From positions 1-64,000 of the forward strand of contig CANQTC010000002.1 in assembly GCA_947626675.1 (NCBI GenBank): a DNA stretch of 64,000 nt, read 5' to 3'. Within the stretch, counting starts at the first letter, position 1. Each line of letters opens with the position of its first letter. Positions 27,941 to 40,269 of this stretch are shown here, piece after piece. The notes below the pieces were generated by a model that had not been told where the DNA came from, ran no database searches, and was given only the letters and a program-made list of their open reading frames with translations. Made by a program: the position numbers and the translations under genes. The DNA comes from an uncultured Coprococcus sp. (lineage in GTDB: Bacteria > Bacillota > Clostridia > Lachnospirales > Lachnospiraceae).

Positions 27941-28585
27941 TTATTCGCCGAGTATCTTTGTTATAGCAGCAAATACATCATTCATGTCAACTGTTCCGTC
28001 AACCTCTTTCATAACACCCTTTTTCTCATAATAATTGATGAGCGGCTGTGTCTGCTCATGATATACCTTCAATCTGTTCAAAACTGTTTCAGGCTTATCA
28101 TCATCTCTTAAGATGAGGTCTGCTCCGCAAGTATCACATTTGCCCTCAACCTTTGTCGGGTTATATACAATATGATATGTTGCTCCGCATCCTACGCATG
28201 CACGTCTGCCTGACATTCTTCTTACTATATTTTCATCCGGTACTTCAACATTAATCGCATAATCAATTGATTCGCCAATCGCTGAAAGTGCCTTATCAAG
28301 CGCCTCTGCCTGCGGAATCGTTCTTGGGAAACCATCCAGAACATATCCGTTCTGACAGTCAGGCTCTTTAAATCTATCTATAACTAAATCAACAACTAAT
28401 TCATCCGGTACAAGAAGTCCCTTATCCATGTACTCTTTTGCCTTAGCGCCAAGTTCTGTTCCATTTTTAATATTTGCTCTGAATATATCTCCTGTTGAGA
28501 TATGCGGTACGCCGTATTTTGCCGCAATCATTTTCGCCTGTGTACCTTTTCCTGCCCCTGGGGCGCCTAACATAATTATTTTCAT
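27941..28585 (-). CDS. adk: Adenylate kinase
   Basis: [21 protein letters not shown]; Zn-lid CVGCGATYH...CDTCG. Confidence 0.97.
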   Translation of the reverse strand: MKIIMLGAPGAGKGTQAKMIAAKYGVPHISTGDIFRANIKNGTELGAKAKEYMDKGLLVPDELVVDLVIDRFKEPDCQNGYVLDGFPRTIPQAEALDKALSAIGESIDYAINVEVPDENIVRRMSGRRACVGCGATYHIVYNPTKVEGKCDTCGADLILRDDDKPETVLNRLKVYHEQTQPLINYYEKKGVMKEVDGTVDMNDVFAAITKILGE

Positions 28586-28752
28586 ATATACCTCCATTAC
28601 ATCTGCCAACCTCACAGCACATCATACACATGACACCTGCCAGTTGAAACACATCATTCATTAAACAACGAATTTATAAATATCTTTAAATACACGAATA
28701 GGAAGTGTACATTGTACACTCCCATTCCTGTTTAAGTCCATTCTCAGTTTTA

Positions 28753-30066
28753 TTAATCTAATAAAAATCCCTGATAATGTCTTACAAGCATCTGTGATTC
28801 CAAATTCTTCATTGTTTCAACAACAACACCAACTACGATAATGATGGAAGTACCACCAAACGAAAGGCTTGTACTGAAAAATCCATTAAAGAACATCGGA
28901 ATACATGCTACAATCAGCAGTCCAACTGCGCCTATAAATATAATATAATTTAATATTTTATTCAGATAATCCTGTGTTGGTTTACCAGGTCTGATACCCG
29001 GAATAAAACCACCGCTCTTCTTCATATTATTGGCAATCTCCATTGGATTAAAGGTAATCGCCGTATAGAAATATGCAAAGAAGAATATCAGCAGAATATA
29101 TACAATCAAACCGACAGAAGCCCACGGCGTCGTTCTGCTGAACCAATTCGACTGACTTAATGCCCGAAGAATCTTTCCGCCAGTACCTGAAGCTTCTACA
29201 CCAAACAGACTGACGATAATCTGTGGTACGGAAAGTATCGAAGATGCAAAAATAACCGGTATAACACCTGCGGTGTTGACCTTGAGCGGAATGTTGTTTG
29301 TCTGTCCACCAACCTGTTTTCTTCCTCTCACGCTCTTCGCATACTGAACAGGAATTTTTCTTTCTGCCCCCTGAAGCATACAAACAAGAACGACTGTAAC
29401 AATAATAACTGCTGCAATTAATAATCCGACAAGCACAAGTCTTACAATATCTTTTCCCTTCATAAACTGTACATACAGGTTTTGAAGGTCATTCGGGAAG
29501 GTTGAAACGATATTAATTAACAAGATAATGGAAATACCATTTCCTACCCCTCTTTCGGTTATCCTTTCACCAAGCCACATTACAAATGAACTTCCGGCTG
29601 TAAGAATAACAATCATGGAAAGCACTGTCCAGAAGCTATAGTCATAAAGGAAACCTTTCCGTCCAAAGCTTACTGCAAGGCCGGCACTTTCAAGAATCGA
29701 AAGACCGATTGTTAAAAATCTTGTGATTGCAGTTATCTTCTTTCTTCCATCTTCACCATCCTTCTGCATCTCTTCAAGTGCAGGAATTGCAATTGTGAGA
29801 AGCTGGATGATAATAGAAGCCGTAATATAAGGCGTTACGGACAGAGCAAATATTGTCATCTGCTCCATCGCTCCACCTGTAAATGAACTGAAAAAACCAA
29901 GTGATTCTCCCAGTGTATTTGTCAGATAATCCTTTATTGCTGCCGAGCGGATTCCCGGTACGGGAATTAAGCTTCCGAGTCTTATTATGACTAATGCAAA
30001 GAATGTATATAATAATTTTTTTCTTATTTCCTTTACTTTGAACGCGTTCATAAAGGTTTTGAACAT
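28753..30066 (-). CDS. secY: Preprotein translocase subunit SecY
   Basis: ALVIIRLGSLIPVPG...SGGFIPGIRPGKPTQDYL. Confidence 0.97.
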   Translation of the reverse strand: MFKTFMNAFKVKEIRKKLLYTFFALVIIRLGSLIPVPGIRSAAIKDYLTNTLGESLGFFSSFTGGAMEQMTIFALSVTPYITASIIIQLLTIAIPALEEMQKDGEDGRKKITAITRFLTIGLSILESAGLAVSFGRKGFLYDYSFWTVLSMIVILTAGSSFVMWLGERITERGVGNGISIILLINIVSTFPNDLQNLYVQFMKGKDIVRLVLVGLLIAAVIIVTVVLVCMLQGAERKIPVQYAKSVRGRKQVGGQTNNIPLKVNTAGVIPVIFASSILSVPQIIVSLFGVEASGTGGKILRALSQSNWFSRTTPWASVGLIVYILLIFFFAYFYTAITFNPMEIANNMKKSGGFIPGIRPGKPTQDYLNKILNYIIFIGAVGLLIVACIPMFFNGFFSTSLSFGGTSIIIVVGVVVETMKNLESQMLVRHYQGFLLD

Positions 30067-30068
30067 TA

Positions 30069-30509
30069 TTAAATCACCTCTGCTTTTCCGCCAAGAGCCT
30101 CAATCTTCTCGGCTGCTGACTTTGAAAAAGCATTTGCCTTGACATTGAGTTTCTTTGTCAATTCTCCATTTCCAAGAATCTTAACACCATCGCGTGGGTT
30201 CTTTACAATACCTGCTTCAATAAGGGTTTCAACTGTAACTTCAGAACCATTTTCAAATCTCTCAAGAGCGGAAACGTTGATTGCAACAATCTCCTTATGG
30301 TTAATGCATGTAAAACCTCTCTTCGGAATTCTTCTATATAATGGCATCTGGCCACCTTCAAAGCCTGGTCTAGGTGAGCCTGAACGAGCCTTCTGACCTT
30401 TGTGTCCCTTACCTGCAGTCTTGCCATTTCCTGAACCATGTCCACGGCCTACTCTGAAATTATCGCTATGCTTTGAGCCTTCAGCCGGCTTTAATGTTGA
30501 TAAATTCAT
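30069..30509 (-). CDS. rplO: 50S ribosomal protein L15
   Basis: [44 protein letters not shown]. Confidence 0.96.
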   Translation of the reverse strand: MNLSTLKPAEGSKHSDNFRVGRGHGSGNGKTAGKGHKGQKARSGSPRPGFEGGQMPLYRRIPKRGFTCINHKEIVAINVSALERFENGSEVTVETLIEAGIVKNPRDGVKILGNGELTKKLNVKANAFSKSAAEKIEALGGKAEVI

Positions 30510-30532
30510 GTCCTGCATCCTCCTTAATATAA

Positions 30533-30715
30533 TTATACTTCTTCTACCTTTACTAAATAACTAACCTGCTTAACCATACCAAGAGTTGCAGCATTATTTG
30601 GAAGTTCAACTGATTTGTTTACCTTCTTAAGGCCAAGCGCCTCAACTGTTCTCTTATGCTTTGGAACACAGCCGATTGGTGATTTTACTAAAGTAACTTT
30701 TAACTTATCTGCCAT
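30533..30715 (-). CDS. rpmD: 50S ribosomal protein L30
   Basis: [35 protein letters not shown]. Confidence 0.95.
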   Translation of the reverse strand: MADKLKVTLVKSPIGCVPKHKRTVEALGLKKVNKSVELPNNAATLGMVKQVSYLVKVEEV

Positions 30716-30729
30716 TTTCTAATACCTCC

Positions 30730-31239
30730 TTAGTTAAGTATCTCGTCAACAGATTTACCACGAAGTCTTGCAATTTCTTCAGGTGCTTTAATCTCTGAAA
30801 GACCTTTGATTGTAGCAAGAACAACGTTCTGCTTATTATTTGAACCTAAGGATTTTGTACGGATATTCTTGTAACCTGCAAGCTCCAGTACGCTACGCGC
30901 AGGACCACCTGCGATGATACCGGTACCTTCCGGAGCTGACTTAAGCAGTACAGAAGCACTACCGAATTTTCCGTTCCAATCGTAAGGGATACTACCGTTG
31001 TCATTTACAGGAACTGTAACTAAATTCTTTGTTGCATCCTCCTTGCCTTTACGGATGGCTTCAGGAATTTCTACAGCTTTTCCTACGCCAACACCAACGT
31101 GACCATTCTTATCACCAACTACAACAAGACATGCAAATCTGGAATTACGACCGCCCTTAACAACCTTAGTTACACGTTTGATATCTACTACTTTTTCTTC
31201 TAATTCTAACTTACTAGCATCTATGATTTCACGCTTCAT
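30730..31239 (-). CDS. rpsE: 30S ribosomal protein S5
   Basis: [39 protein letters not shown]. Confidence 0.96.
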   Translation of the reverse strand: MKREIIDASKLELEEKVVDIKRVTKVVKGGRNSRFACLVVVGDKNGHVGVGVGKAVEIPEAIRKGKEDATKNLVTVPVNDNGSIPYDWNGKFGSASVLLKSAPEGTGIIAGGPARSVLELAGYKNIRTKSLGSNNKQNVVLATIKGLSEIKAPEEIARLRGKSVDEILN

Positions 31240-31258
31240 ATGTTGTTTTTCCTCCTTA

Positions 31259-31627
31259 TTAGAATTCCAGACCAGCTTCTCTTGCTGCATCTGCTAATGC
31301 CTGAATCTTACCATGATATACGAAACCGCCTCTGTCGAAAACAACAGATTTAATTCCCTTCTCTAATGCTCTCTCAGCAATCACCTTACCAACGTAAGCT
31401 GCTGCATCAACGTTGTTTGTCTTTTCAAGTTCATCCTTAACAGACTTCTCAACTGTTGAAGCAGAAACCAAAGTCTTTCCAACTGAATCATCAATAATCT
31501 GAGCGTACATATGATTATTACTTCTGAAAACAGCTAAACGTGGGCTTGCTGATGTACCAGCTAAATGATTACGAACACGCATATGCTTTTTAACGCGGAC
31601 TTCGCTTCTTGATACCTTTTTAATCAT
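31259..31627 (-). CDS. rplR: 50S ribosomal protein L18
   Basis: [20 protein letters not shown]...[16 protein letters not shown]. Confidence 0.96.
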   Translation of the reverse strand: MIKKVSRSEVRVKKHMRVRNHLAGTSASPRLAVFRSNNHMYAQIIDDSVGKTLVSASTVEKSVKDELEKTNNVDAAAYVGKVIAERALEKGIKSVVFDRGGFVYHGKIQALADAAREAGLEF

Positions 31628-31644
31628 CTTATCTCACTCCTTTA

Positions 31645-32184
31645 TTATTTCTTACCAGTCTTACCAACTTTACGTCTGATTGTTTCATCAACATACTTGA
31701 TACCCTTGCCCTTATATGGCTCCGGTGCTCTCTTCTCTCTGATTTCCGCTGCATACTGGCCAACTTTTTCCTTATCAATACCGCAAACTGAAATCTTGTT
31801 TCCGTCAACCTTTGTCTCAAGTCCTTCTGGATCAACCATTTCAACCGGATGTGAATAACCAAGAGCAAGAACAAGCTTGTTGCCCTGCTTCTGAGCTCTA
31901 TAACCAACACCGTTTACTTCAAGGTCTTTCTGATAACCTTCTGTAACACCAACAATCATATTATGAATCAGTGTTCTTGTTAAACCGTGTAATGAACGCA
32001 TTTTCTTTAAATCATTTGGTCTTGAAACTGTGATAACATCAGCTTCTAACTTAATTTCCATTTCCGCAGGAAGCACTCTTTCAAGCGTTCCCTTAGGACC
32101 TTTTACAGTCACTTTATTATTTTCTGCAATATCTACAGTAACACCTGCAGGTACCGCGATAGGCATTCTTCCGATACGTGACAT
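31645..32184 (-). CDS. rplF: 50S ribosomal protein L6
   Basis: [19 protein letters not shown]...[21 protein letters not shown]. Confidence 0.96.
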   Translation of the reverse strand: MSRIGRMPIAVPAGVTVDIAENNKVTVKGPKGTLERVLPAEMEIKLEADVITVSRPNDLKKMRSLHGLTRTLIHNMIVGVTEGYQKDLEVNGVGYRAQKQGNKLVLALGYSHPVEMVDPEGLETKVDGNKISVCGIDKEKVGQYAAEIREKRAPEPYKGKGIKYVDETIRRKVGKTGKK

Positions 32185-32201
32185 TTCGCCGTTCCTCCTT
32201 C

Positions 32202-32603
32202 TTACCAAATAAACGCAAGTACTTCGCCGCCTACGTTTTCTTTTCTAGCTTCTTTATCTGTTAATACGCCCTTATTTGTTGAAATAATAGCAGTTCCCAT
32301 TCCTCCAAGAACTCTTGGAAGCTCATCCTTGCTTGCGTATACACGAAGACCAGGCTTTGAAATTCTCTTAAGACCTGTTATAATCTTCTCATTTTTATCT
32401 GCACCATACTTCAAAGTAATCTTGATTGTCTCAAACTTACCATCTTCAATAATCTCTACAGCCTTAACATAACCTTCTGATAAAAGTATGTCTGCTATAG
32501 CTTTCTTCATCTTTGAAGCAGGGATTTCTACTGTATCATGCTTTGCTGTATTAGCATTACGAATTCTTGTAAGCATATCTGCTATTGGATCGCTCATTGA
32601 CAT
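32202..32603 (-). CDS. rpsH: 30S ribosomal protein S8
   Basis: [31 protein letters not shown]. Confidence 0.96.
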   Translation of the reverse strand: MSMSDPIADMLTRIRNANTAKHDTVEIPASKMKKAIADILLSEGYVKAVEIIEDGKFETIKITLKYGADKNEKIITGLKRISKPGLRVYASKDELPRVLGGMGTAIISTNKGVLTDKEARKENVGGEVLAFIW

Positions 32604-32626
32604 AATAAATTTCCTCCTTCTTACTC

Positions 32627-32812
32627 TTACCAGCTTGATTTCTTAACGCCAGGAATCTGTCCCTTATATGCTAACTCACGGAAGCAGATTCTACAAATTC
32701 CGTATTTCTTTAATACTGAATGTGGACGACCACATATGTTACAACGTGTATATGCTCTTGTTGAGAACTTTGGTGCACGCTGCTGCTTTACCTTCATTGC
32801 TGTTTTAGCCAT
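32627..32812 (-). CDS. rpsN: 30S ribosomal protein S14 type Z (zinc ribbon)
   Basis: 61 aa; [23 protein letters not shown]. Confidence 0.96.
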   Translation of the reverse strand: MAKTAMKVKQQRAPKFSTRAYTRCNICGRPHSVLKKYGICRICFRELAYKGQIPGVKKSSW

Positions 32813-32831
32813 GTTGAATCTCCTCCTCTAA

Positions 32832-33371
32832 TTATTTGCTGTAAGGCATACCGAACAATGTTAATAACTCACGAGCTTCCTCGTCTGTATTTGCAGTTGT
32901 TACAAATATGATATCCATACCTCTGACCTTATCCACCTTATCATACTCGATTTCAGGGAAGATAAGCTGCTCCTTAATACCAAGTGCATAGTTACCTCTT
33001 CCATCAAATCCGTTCGGATTGATACCTCTGAAGTCACGCACACGAGGAAGTGCAAGGTTTACTAAACGGTCTAAGAATTCATACATTTTCTCGCCGCGAA
33101 GTGTTACTTTACATCCGATAGGCATTCCCTCTCTTAACTTGAAGTTTGCAACTGACTTTCTTGCACGCGTTACAACAGCCTTCTGACCTGCAATAGTCTC
33201 AAGGTCTTTAATTGCAGAATCTAAAACCTTAGCATTTTCTCTAGCTTCACCAACGCCCATATTGATAACAATCTTCTCGAGCTTTGGAATCTGCATTACA
33301 TTTTTATATCCGAATTTCTCAGTCATGGCGCTCTTTATTTCAGCGTCATACTTTTCTCTAAGTCTACTCAA
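32832..33371 (-). CDS. rplE: 50S ribosomal protein L5
   Basis: [26 protein letters not shown]. Confidence 0.97.
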   Translation of the reverse strand: MSRLREKYDAEIKSAMTEKFGYKNVMQIPKLEKIVINMGVGEARENAKVLDSAIKDLETIAGQKAVVTRARKSVANFKLREGMPIGCKVTLRGEKMYEFLDRLVNLALPRVRDFRGINPNGFDGRGNYALGIKEQLIFPEIEYDKVDKVRGMDIIFVTTANTDEEARELLTLFGMPYSK

Positions 33372-33391
33372 CTAAGACGACCTCCTTCCAA

Positions 33392-33709
33392 TTAATCTAT
33401 CTTCTCTGTCTTACCATCAACTTTGGCTACACGAACTTTATCCTTACCTGTTCCTTCAAAACCTATTCTTACAGGCTTGCCCTTGTAAAGATACATTACG
33501 TTAGAGATGTCCATAGGAGCTTCCATTTCAATAATGCCACCCTGCTGGTTCGCCATGCTTGGTTTGCTATGTTTGAATACTTTATTGATTCCTTCAACTA
33601 TTACAGTACCCTTTTTGCTGTCAACTGAAAGGACTTTTCCTTCTTTGCCCTTATCCTTACCGGCAATAACCTGTACCATATCGTCTTTTTTAATCTTCAT
33701 TGTTGCCAT
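33392..33709 (-). CDS. rplX: 50S ribosomal protein L24
   Basis: [25 protein letters not shown]. Confidence 0.96.
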   Translation of the reverse strand: MATMKIKKDDMVQVIAGKDKGKEGKVLSVDSKKGTVIVEGINKVFKHSKPSMANQQGGIIEMEAPMDISNVMYLYKGKPVRIGFEGTGKDKVRVAKVDGKTEKID

Positions 33710-33723
33710 GTCCATACACCTCC

Positions 33724-34092
33724 TTATAATACTTCAGGTGCAAGTGAGACAATCTTCATGAATTTCTTATCTCTCAGTTCTCTTGCAACCGGTCCAAAGA
33801 TACGTGTACCTCTTGGATTTAAATCGTCTTTTATAATTACAGCAGCATTCTCATCGAACTTGATGTATGAGCCATCCTTACGACGAGCGCCCTTCTTTGT
33901 TCTTACAACAACGGCTTTCACTACATCACCCTTTTTTACAACTCCACCTGGTGTTGCATCTTTAACTGAGGCAACGATGATATCGCCGATATTTGCATAT
34001 CTTCTAACTGAGCCGCCTAAAACTCTGATACAAAGTAATTCTTTTGCACCAGTATTATCAGCAACTTTAAGTCTTGTTTCCTGCTGAACCAT
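33724..34092 (-). CDS. rplN: 50S ribosomal protein L14
   Basis: [28 protein letters not shown]. Confidence 0.97.
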   Translation of the reverse strand: MVQQETRLKVADNTGAKELLCIRVLGGSVRRYANIGDIIVASVKDATPGGVVKKGDVVKAVVVRTKKGARRKDGSYIKFDENAAVIIKDDLNPRGTRIFGPVARELRDKKFMKIVSLAPEVL

Positions 34093-34105
34093 TTTATTTG
34101 CCTCC

Positions 34106-34360
34106 TTATTTTGCCTTTTCGATGATTTCTACAAGTCTCCATCTCTTATCCTTCGATAATGGTCTTGTTTCCATAACTTTTACTCTATCGCCAACTTTGC
34201 ACTCATTATTCTCATCATGAGCCTTTAACTTATAAGTTCTCTTTACAATCTTGCCATAAAGAGGATGCTTAACATTATCTACGATAGAAACAACAATTGT
34301 CTTATCCATCTTGTCACTTGTAACTAAACCTACACGTGTTTTTCTCAGATTTCTTTCCAC
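34106..34360 (-). CDS. rpsQ: 30S ribosomal protein S17
   Basis: [24 protein letters not shown]. Confidence 0.96.
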   Translation of the reverse strand: MERNLRKTRVGLVTSDKMDKTIVVSIVDNVKHPLYGKIVKRTYKLKAHDENNECKVGDRVKVMETRPLSKDKRWRLVEIIEKAK

Positions 34361-34384
34361 AATAAATTCCTCCTTCCAAGATAA

Positions 34385-34588
34385 TTAAGCATTAGCCTTC
34401 TGGGCTATAACTGTCTGTATTCTTGCTATATTTTTTCTTACATCTTTAATTCTGCTTGTATTGTCAAGCTGATTTGTAGCATTCTGAAATCTCAGGTTGA
34501 ATAATTCCTTTTTAGCAGCTACTAAATCACTCTGGAGTTCGTCGATTGACTTACTGTTTAATTCATTCATAAAATCCTTAGTTTTCAC
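34385..34588 (-). CDS. rpmC: 50S ribosomal protein L29
   Basis: [46 protein letters not shown]. Confidence 0.96.
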   Translation of the reverse strand: MKTKDFMNELNSKSIDELQSDLVAAKKELFNLRFQNATNQLDNTSRIKDVRKNIARIQTVIAQKANA

Positions 34589-35015
34589 TGCCTGCTACCT
34601 CCTCTAAATCTGCTTTTGTTACAATTTTACACTTCAGTGGGAGCTTGTGCATTGCAAGTCTTAAAGCCTCTCTGGCTACTTCTTCAGATACATCTGCTAT
34701 CTCAAACATAACTCTGCCCGGCTTAACAACCGCTACCCAATACTCAAGTGAACCTTTACCTGAACCCATACGAGTTTCAGCAGGCTTTGCTGTAACCGGT
34801 TTGTCAGGGAAAATCTTTATAAATACTTTACCACTACGTTTCATATATCTTGTCATCGCAATACGGGCTGCTTCAATCTGATTAGACTTAACCCAAGCAG
34901 GCTCCATTGCTACGAGACCATATTCGCCGTTCGTAATCTTATTGCCTCTAAGCGCTTTACCAGCCATAGAACCTCTAAACTGCTTACGACGTTTTACTCT
35001 CTTAGGCATTAACAT
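34578..35015 (-). CDS. rplP: 50S ribosomal protein L16
   Basis: [42 protein letters not shown]. Confidence 0.97.
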   Translation of the reverse strand: MLMPKRVKRRKQFRGSMAGKALRGNKITNGEYGLVAMEPAWVKSNQIEAARIAMTRYMKRSGKVFIKIFPDKPVTAKPAETRMGSGKGSLEYWVAVVKPGRVMFEIADVSEEVAREALRLAMHKLPLKCKIVTKADLEEVAGSEN

Positions 35016-35680
35016 TATTTATCGCTCCCTTCCTTTGTTGTCTTTGTTGGAAGTACCTCACCATGGTAAACCCATGTCTTAACACCAACCTTGCCGAATG
35101 TTGTATCAGCTTCAGCAAATCCATAATCAATATCAGCACGAAGTGTCTGAAGCGGAATTGTACCCTGGCTGTAGAACTCTGTTCTCGCCATATCAGCGCC
35201 GCCAAGACGTCCTGAACATGCACACTTGATACCTAAAGCGCCTGCCTTCATGGTTCTTCCCATGCAAGACTTCATTGCTTTTCTGAATGATATACGGTTT
35301 TCAAGCTGTGCAGCGATGTTTTCAGCTACTAACTGCGCATCTGCATCCGGTTTCTTGATTTCCTTAACATCTATAAATAACTTTTTGCTTGTTAATTTCT
35401 GGGCATCTGACTTAATCTTTTCGATTCCGGCGCCGCCCTTACCGATAATAACGCCCGGTTTTGCTGTATATAATGCAACCTTTACCTTATCAGCAGCTCT
35501 CTCAATTTCAATCTTTGAGATATTTGCATTGTAAAGTGTCTTCTTTAAATAAGTTCTGATTTTATTATCCTCTGCTAAATTGGCAGCGAATTCATCATTC
35601 TTTGTATCAGCATACCATCTTGAATCCCAATCTTTGATAATGCCGACTCTTAAACCATGAGGATTAACTTTCTGTCCCAT
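35015..35680 (-). CDS. rpsC: 30S ribosomal protein S3
   Basis: [27 protein letters not shown] motif [13 protein letters not shown]. Confidence 0.97.
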   Translation of the reverse strand: MGQKVNPHGLRVGIIKDWDSRWYADTKNDEFAANLAEDNKIRTYLKKTLYNANISKIEIERAADKVKVALYTAKPGVIIGKGGAGIEKIKSDAQKLTSKKLFIDVKEIKKPDADAQLVAENIAAQLENRISFRKAMKSCMGRTMKAGALGIKCACSGRLGGADMARTEFYSQGTIPLQTLRADIDYGFAEADTTFGKVGVKTWVYHGEVLPTKTTKEGSDK

Positions 35681-35690
35681 TATTTACCTC

Positions 35691-36077
35691 CTATCTCTCG
35701 TCAAGCACGATTGTGATGTGGCTTGTTCTCTTCTCAATTCTATATGCTCTACCCTGTGCTCTTGGATGAACTCTCTTCATTGTAGGACCTTTGTTCGCAT
35801 AGCACTCTGCGATATAAAGGTTCTCCATCTTCATACCATTGTTATTTTCAGCATTCGCAACTGCTGACTTTAATAACTTCTCTATAACACTTGAACCATA
35901 TCTAGGGTTATATGCAAGTATTGCTAATGCAGTCTGAACATCCTTGCCTCTAATCGCATCTAACACGAAGCAAGCTTTTGTTACTGATACTCTTGCATAC
36001 GAAACCTTCGCTGACGGTCTTGTATCTTTATTCTCATTTCTGAGTCTCTTATCATGGGATCTATGTCCTTTAGCCAT
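35691..36077 (-). CDS. rplV: 50S ribosomal protein L22
   Basis: GPTMKRVHPRAQGRAYRIEKRTSHITIVLDE. Confidence 0.96.
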   Translation of the reverse strand: MAKGHRSHDKRLRNENKDTRPSAKVSYARVSVTKACFVLDAIRGKDVQTALAILAYNPRYGSSVIEKLLKSAVANAENNNGMKMENLYIAECYANKGPTMKRVHPRAQGRAYRIEKRTSHITIVLDER

Positions 36078-36109
36078 GGATAAATCCTCCTTTCAAATAT
36101 TCCAATTAA

Positions 36110-36388
36110 TTATCTTCTACCCTTCTTCTCGTCTTTACCATGACCTCTGTATGTTCTGGTAACTACGAATTCACCAAGCTTATGTCCAACCATATCCTCT
36201 GTTATATATACAGGTACATGTTTTCTTCCGTCATGTACAGCGATTGTGTGTCCAACGAATGATGGAAATATTGTCGAACGTCTTGACCAGGTCTTTATCA
36301 CTTCTTTACTGTTGTTTGCATTTAAAGCATCAACTTTTTTCAGTAAATGCGCATCTGCAAATGGTCCTTTTTTTAATGAACGAGCCAT
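36110..36388 (-). CDS. rpsS: 30S ribosomal protein S19
   Basis: [24 protein letters not shown]. Confidence 0.97.
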   Translation of the reverse strand: MARSLKKGPFADAHLLKKVDALNANNSKEVIKTWSRRSTIFPSFVGHTIAVHDGRKHVPVYITEDMVGHKLGEFVVTRTYRGHGKDEKKGRR

Positions 36389-36403
36389 CGTCATACCTCC
36401 TTA

Positions 36404-37249
36404 TTATTTAACACTCTTACCGTCTCTTCTTCTTACTATCATCTTATTAGACTGTTTGTTCTTCTTTCTTGTCTTAAGTCCCATAGCTGGTTTACCCCAA
36501 GGTGTTGAAGGGCCTGAACGACCGATTGGTGCTCTACCTTCACCACCACCATGTGGATGGTCATTAGGGTTCATGACAGAACCACGAACTGTTGGTCTAA
36601 TACCCATATGACGTTTACGTCCGGCTTTACCAATGTTTACAAGGCCATGCTCGATGTTTCCTACCTGTCCGATTGTTGCTCTGCAGATAATTGGAACCAT
36701 TCTCATTTCACCTGATGGAAGTCTAAGTGTTGCGTACTTGCCTTCCTTAGCCATAAGCTGTGCTGCATTTCCTGCTGAACGAACAAGCTGTCCGCCCTTG
36801 CCCGGGTATAACTCGATATTGTGTACCTGAGTACCAACTGGAATATTCTGAAGCGGAAGGCAGTTACCAACTTTGATTTCAGCCTCTTCGCCATTCATCA
36901 GAACGTCACCGACTGCAAGTTTATATGGTGCTAAGATATATCTCTTCTCACCATCTGCATAAAAGAGAAGCGCAATATTTGCTGAACGGTTTGGGTCATA
37001 CTCGATTGCATTTACAGTTGCCGGAATACCGTCCTTATCGTTTCTCTTAAAATCAATTATTCTATATTTTCTCTTTGCACCACCGCCGTGATGTCTTACT
37101 GTTATCTTTCCCTGATTGTTACGACCGGCTGTTTTGCTCTTTGAAACAACAAGTGATTTTTCAGGAGTTGTCTTTGTAATCTCTGCAAAATCAAGACCAG
37201 TCATGTTTCTTCTGGAAGGTGTATATGGGTTATATGTCTTAATTCCCAT
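36404..37249 (-). CDS. rplB: 50S ribosomal protein L2
   Basis: [21 protein letters not shown]...[23 protein letters not shown]. Confidence 0.97.
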   Translation of the reverse strand: MGIKTYNPYTPSRRNMTGLDFAEITKTTPEKSLVVSKSKTAGRNNQGKITVRHHGGGAKRKYRIIDFKRNDKDGIPATVNAIEYDPNRSANIALLFYADGEKRYILAPYKLAVGDVLMNGEEAEIKVGNCLPLQNIPVGTQVHNIELYPGKGGQLVRSAGNAAQLMAKEGKYATLRLPSGEMRMVPIICRATIGQVGNIEHGLVNIGKAGRKRHMGIRPTVRGSVMNPNDHPHGGGEGRAPIGRSGPSTPWGKPAMGLKTRKKNKQSNKMIVRRRDGKSVK

Positions 37250-37322
37250 TTTTGTTCTCCTTTCGGTTCAATTTATTATCACGCTTTGATTGCGTATATA
37301 AGTTTTTATAGGTTTCAAACGC

Positions 37323-37622
37323 TTATAAACCTTCAAAGATTTCGATATCCTTGCTCTCGGCTGTAAGCTGTACAATCGCCTTTTTGTACTTTGCAGTACG
37401 TCCGTATGTTGCACCGCGTCTTTTAACCTTACCGTCATTGTTCATTGTGTTGACTTTTGCAACCTTTGTTCCCTCAAACATCTTTTCAACAGCATCTTTA
37501 ATCTGTGACTTATTTGCTTCAGGATGAACAAGGAATGTATACTTCTTTTCTGCCATAGCATCCATACTTTTCTCTGTGATTACAGGTTTAAGTATAACGT
37601 CATAATATTTAATATCTGCCAT
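37323..37622 (-). CDS. rplW: 50S ribosomal protein L23
   Basis: [41 protein letters not shown]. Confidence 0.96.
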   Translation of the reverse strand: MADIKYYDVILKPVITEKSMDAMAEKKYTFLVHPEANKSQIKDAVEKMFEGTKVAKVNTMNNDGKVKRRGATYGRTAKYKKAIVQLTAESKDIEIFEGL

Positions 37623-38242
37623 TATGCGTACACCTCCTCTATTGCTGCAACAGCATCCTTTGTAAGAACAAGCTTCTCATACTTGAGAATATCGTAAACA
37701 TTCAGTGTGTTTACTAATGTTGTCTTAACTGTAGGAATGTTGTTTGCCGAAAGAACAACATTATTGTTCTTATCCTTTGTTACGATAAGTGACTTAGGAG
37801 CTGAAAGCTTTGCAAGAATCTTTGCAAATACGCTTGTCTTAATCTCCTCCATCTCTAACTTATCAACAACAACAAGCTTATCTTCAGCAAGCTTTGTTGA
37901 AAGCGCAGACTTCATAGCGAGCTGCTTTTCCTTCTTATTCATCTTAACTGAATAATCTCTTGGCTTTGGTGCAAATACAACACCACCACCTGTCCACTGC
38001 GGAGACCTTGTTGAACCCTGTCTTGCATGACCGGTACCCTTCTGTCTCCACGGCTTTCTTCCGCCGCCTGAAACTTCAGAACGTGTCTTTGCGCTCTGTG
38101 TTCCCTGACGTCTGTTGGCCAACTGACCAACAACAGCCAAATGCATTACATGCTCATTTATTTCTACACCGAACACTGAATCATTGAGTTCTAATGTCTC
38201 AACTTCATTTCCTTCGATGTCATAAACCTTAACTGATGCCAT
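37622..38242 (-). CDS. rplD: 50S ribosomal protein L4
   Basis: [43 protein letters not shown]. Confidence 0.97.
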   Translation of the reverse strand: MASVKVYDIEGNEVETLELNDSVFGVEINEHVMHLAVVGQLANRRQGTQSAKTRSEVSGGGRKPWRQKGTGHARQGSTRSPQWTGGGVVFAPKPRDYSVKMNKKEKQLAMKSALSTKLAEDKLVVVDKLEMEEIKTSVFAKILAKLSAPKSLIVTKDKNNNVVLSANNIPTVKTTLVNTLNVYDILKYEKLVLTKDAVAAIEEVYA

Positions 38243-38265
38243 TTCTGTATCTCCTTTCCAAAGCC

Positions 38266-38949
38266 CTATTTACCGGACTTTACTGTTTCCTTAAGCATAA
38301 CCAATGATTTCTTTGGTCCCGGAACTGCACCCTTAACCAAAATAACATCATTTTCAACATCTATTTTAACAATCTCAAGGTTCTGGATTGTAACTCTTAC
38401 GTTACCCATATGTCCAGGCATCTTCTTACCTTTGAATACTCTGCCCGGGGTTGTTGCAGAACCATTTGAACCTGCATGTCTGTGGTACTTGGAACCATGT
38501 GCTGAAGGACCTGACTTTAAACCATGTCTCTTAAGACCGCCTGCATAGCCCTTACCTTTTGACTTTGCAGTTACGTCAACCTTATCGCCTGCAGCAAAGA
38601 TGTCTGCCTTAATCTCAGCACCCAGCTCGTACGCTGAACTGTTCTCAAGTCTGAACTCTCTGTAAAAAGACTTCGGTGTTGTTCCCGCTTTCTTTGCATG
38701 TCCTGTTTCTGCCTTACCAGCACCATGAGGATTTCTGATAACTTTCTTTCCCGAAACATCCTTTGTTGTAATTCTTTCTTTCTTTTCGCCAAATCCTACC
38801 TGAATTGCTTCGTAACCGTCATTTTCAACTGTTTTAACCTGGGTTACAACGCATGGACCGGCCTGTAATACTGTAACAGGTGTTAATACACCGTTTTCGT
38901 CGAAAATCTGTGTCATTCCGACTTTTGTTGCTAAAATAGCCTTTTTCAT
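38266..38949 (-). CDS. rplC: 50S ribosomal protein L3
   Basis: [20 protein letters not shown]...[27 protein letters not shown]. Confidence 0.97.
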   Translation of the reverse strand: MKKAILATKVGMTQIFDENGVLTPVTVLQAGPCVVTQVKTVENDGYEAIQVGFGEKKERITTKDVSGKKVIRNPHGAGKAETGHAKKAGTTPKSFYREFRLENSSAYELGAEIKADIFAAGDKVDVTAKSKGKGYAGGLKRHGLKSGPSAHGSKYHRHAGSNGSATTPGRVFKGKKMPGHMGNVRVTIQNLEIVKIDVENDVILVKGAVPGPKKSLVMLKETVKSGK

Positions 38950-39074
38950 TTTTCTTCCTCCTAATTAATTCACAGCGGATTGCTTCTGCAATCATACTAA
39001 ATTACATCCGAAGATGCATTAGGTACTGTTCTTTGAATCATGTTGTGATTTGTTTTAAATTAGTTCACTTCTAA

Positions 39075-39386
39075 TTATTTCATCTTAACGTCGATGTAGA
39101 CACCAGCAGATAAGTCAATCTTCTGTAATGCATCAATGGTCTTCTGTGTTGGTGCAATTACATCGATTAATCTCTTATGAGTTCTCTGCTCGAACTGTTC
39201 TCTTGAATCTTTGTACTTATGAACAGCTCTTAAGATTGTGATTTTTTCTACCTTTGTCGGCATTGGAACCGGACCGCTGACCTTAGCGCCTGTCTTCTTC
39301 ACTGTATCGATAATCTGTCCTGCAGCCTGGTCGATAAGCTTGTGGTCGTATGCCTTAAGTGTAATTCTCATAATCTGATTTGCCAT
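39075..39386 (-). CDS. rpsJ: 30S ribosomal protein S10
   Basis: [45 protein letters not shown]; start after GGAGGCGG. Confidence 0.97.
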   Translation of the reverse strand: MANQIMRITLKAYDHKLIDQAAGQIIDTVKKTGAKVSGPVPMPTKVEKITILRAVHKYKDSREQFEQRTHKRLIDVIAPTQKTIDALQKIDLSAGVYIDVKMK

Positions 39387-39627
39387 AAAAAAAGCCGCCT
39401 CCTTTTCGCACTGAATCTTAGTACAACAAGTGGTGACTGCACACTCTCCCGTGCGTTTCCTATTTGTATTTAAGAAAAAAGCACGTCGTTTCTGCTCTTT
39501 GGAGCAGACAGTTTTTTGTGCAGTGACTTGCCGCCAGTTATTTTTAATTGACATTCGCTCCACGAAAAACCTGTATCCTATGATACAGCAACCTCCGTTT
39601 CATCGCTATCATGTCACAGCACGTTTG

Positions 39628-39656
39628 ATTATATACCAGTATTTTCTGTATTGCAA
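39628..39656 (-). promoter_or_regulatory. Promoter of the S10 superoperon
   Basis: Minus strand TTGCAA-17 nt-TATAAT. Confidence 0.75.
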
Positions 39657-39690
39657 GCTTTTTTTCAAAGTATTTTTTCTTTATTTCCGC

Positions 39691-40269
39691 TCACTCAATC
39701 CCATCCGCGATAACGCATCTCACGCCATACCGCATCTTGCCTGTGTAGTTACAGGTGAAGAGCGTCATATCCCAGTTATGGTTGTTTTCCAGCATTGAGC
39801 CTACATCATATCCGTCTATATATTCGGTATCCACAACAACCAGCCTGGTTACTTTTCCTGTTACATCCGTATAATACACTTCATCGCCATCATAGACCTC
39901 GGACAATTCTCCGAAAAAGCCGCTCATATTATGACCGCATATAATCATATTCTTACTTTCGAGATTTCCTCTGTAACGGCAGAGGCTCTCTTTCATCAGT
40001 TCATAAGACCAGTCCCTCGAAATAGGAAGCTTAACATTTATCTTCGGAATCTCAAGAATACCAATATAATCATCGTCGCCTATCCTGATGCTTCCGCCTT
40101 TTATACTGTCCGTATGCTCTTCCATAATCTGTTCAAGTTCTGTCCGTATCGTTTCAGCGCCTTCATTACCACGCTTCTCCATTATTCTGTTATAAGCACC
40201 GAGAGCGGCTGATACAATTATCAAAACCGCTCCCGCAATCATCAATATTTTACTACGAAGTCTTTTCAT
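39691..40269 (-). CDS. Sortase (second sortase of the pilus locus)
   Basis: GILEIPKINVKLPI...ICGHNM...MTLFTCNYTGKMRYGVRC (TLxTC). Confidence 0.85.
   Translation of the reverse strand: MKRLRSKILMIAGAVLIIVSAALGAYNRIMEKRGNEGAETIRTELEQIMEEHTDSIKGGSIRIGDDDYIGILEIPKINVKLPISRDWSYELMKESLCRYRGNLESKNMIICGHNMSGFFGELSEVYDGDEVYYTDVTGKVTRLVVVDTEYIDGYDVGSMLENNHNWDMTLFTCNYTGKMRYGVRCVIADGIE

Noticed and set aside
39075-39563. 162-aa form of S10
   Set aside because: Start at 39386 has GGAGGCGG and matches normal S10 length; the extension covers the leader.
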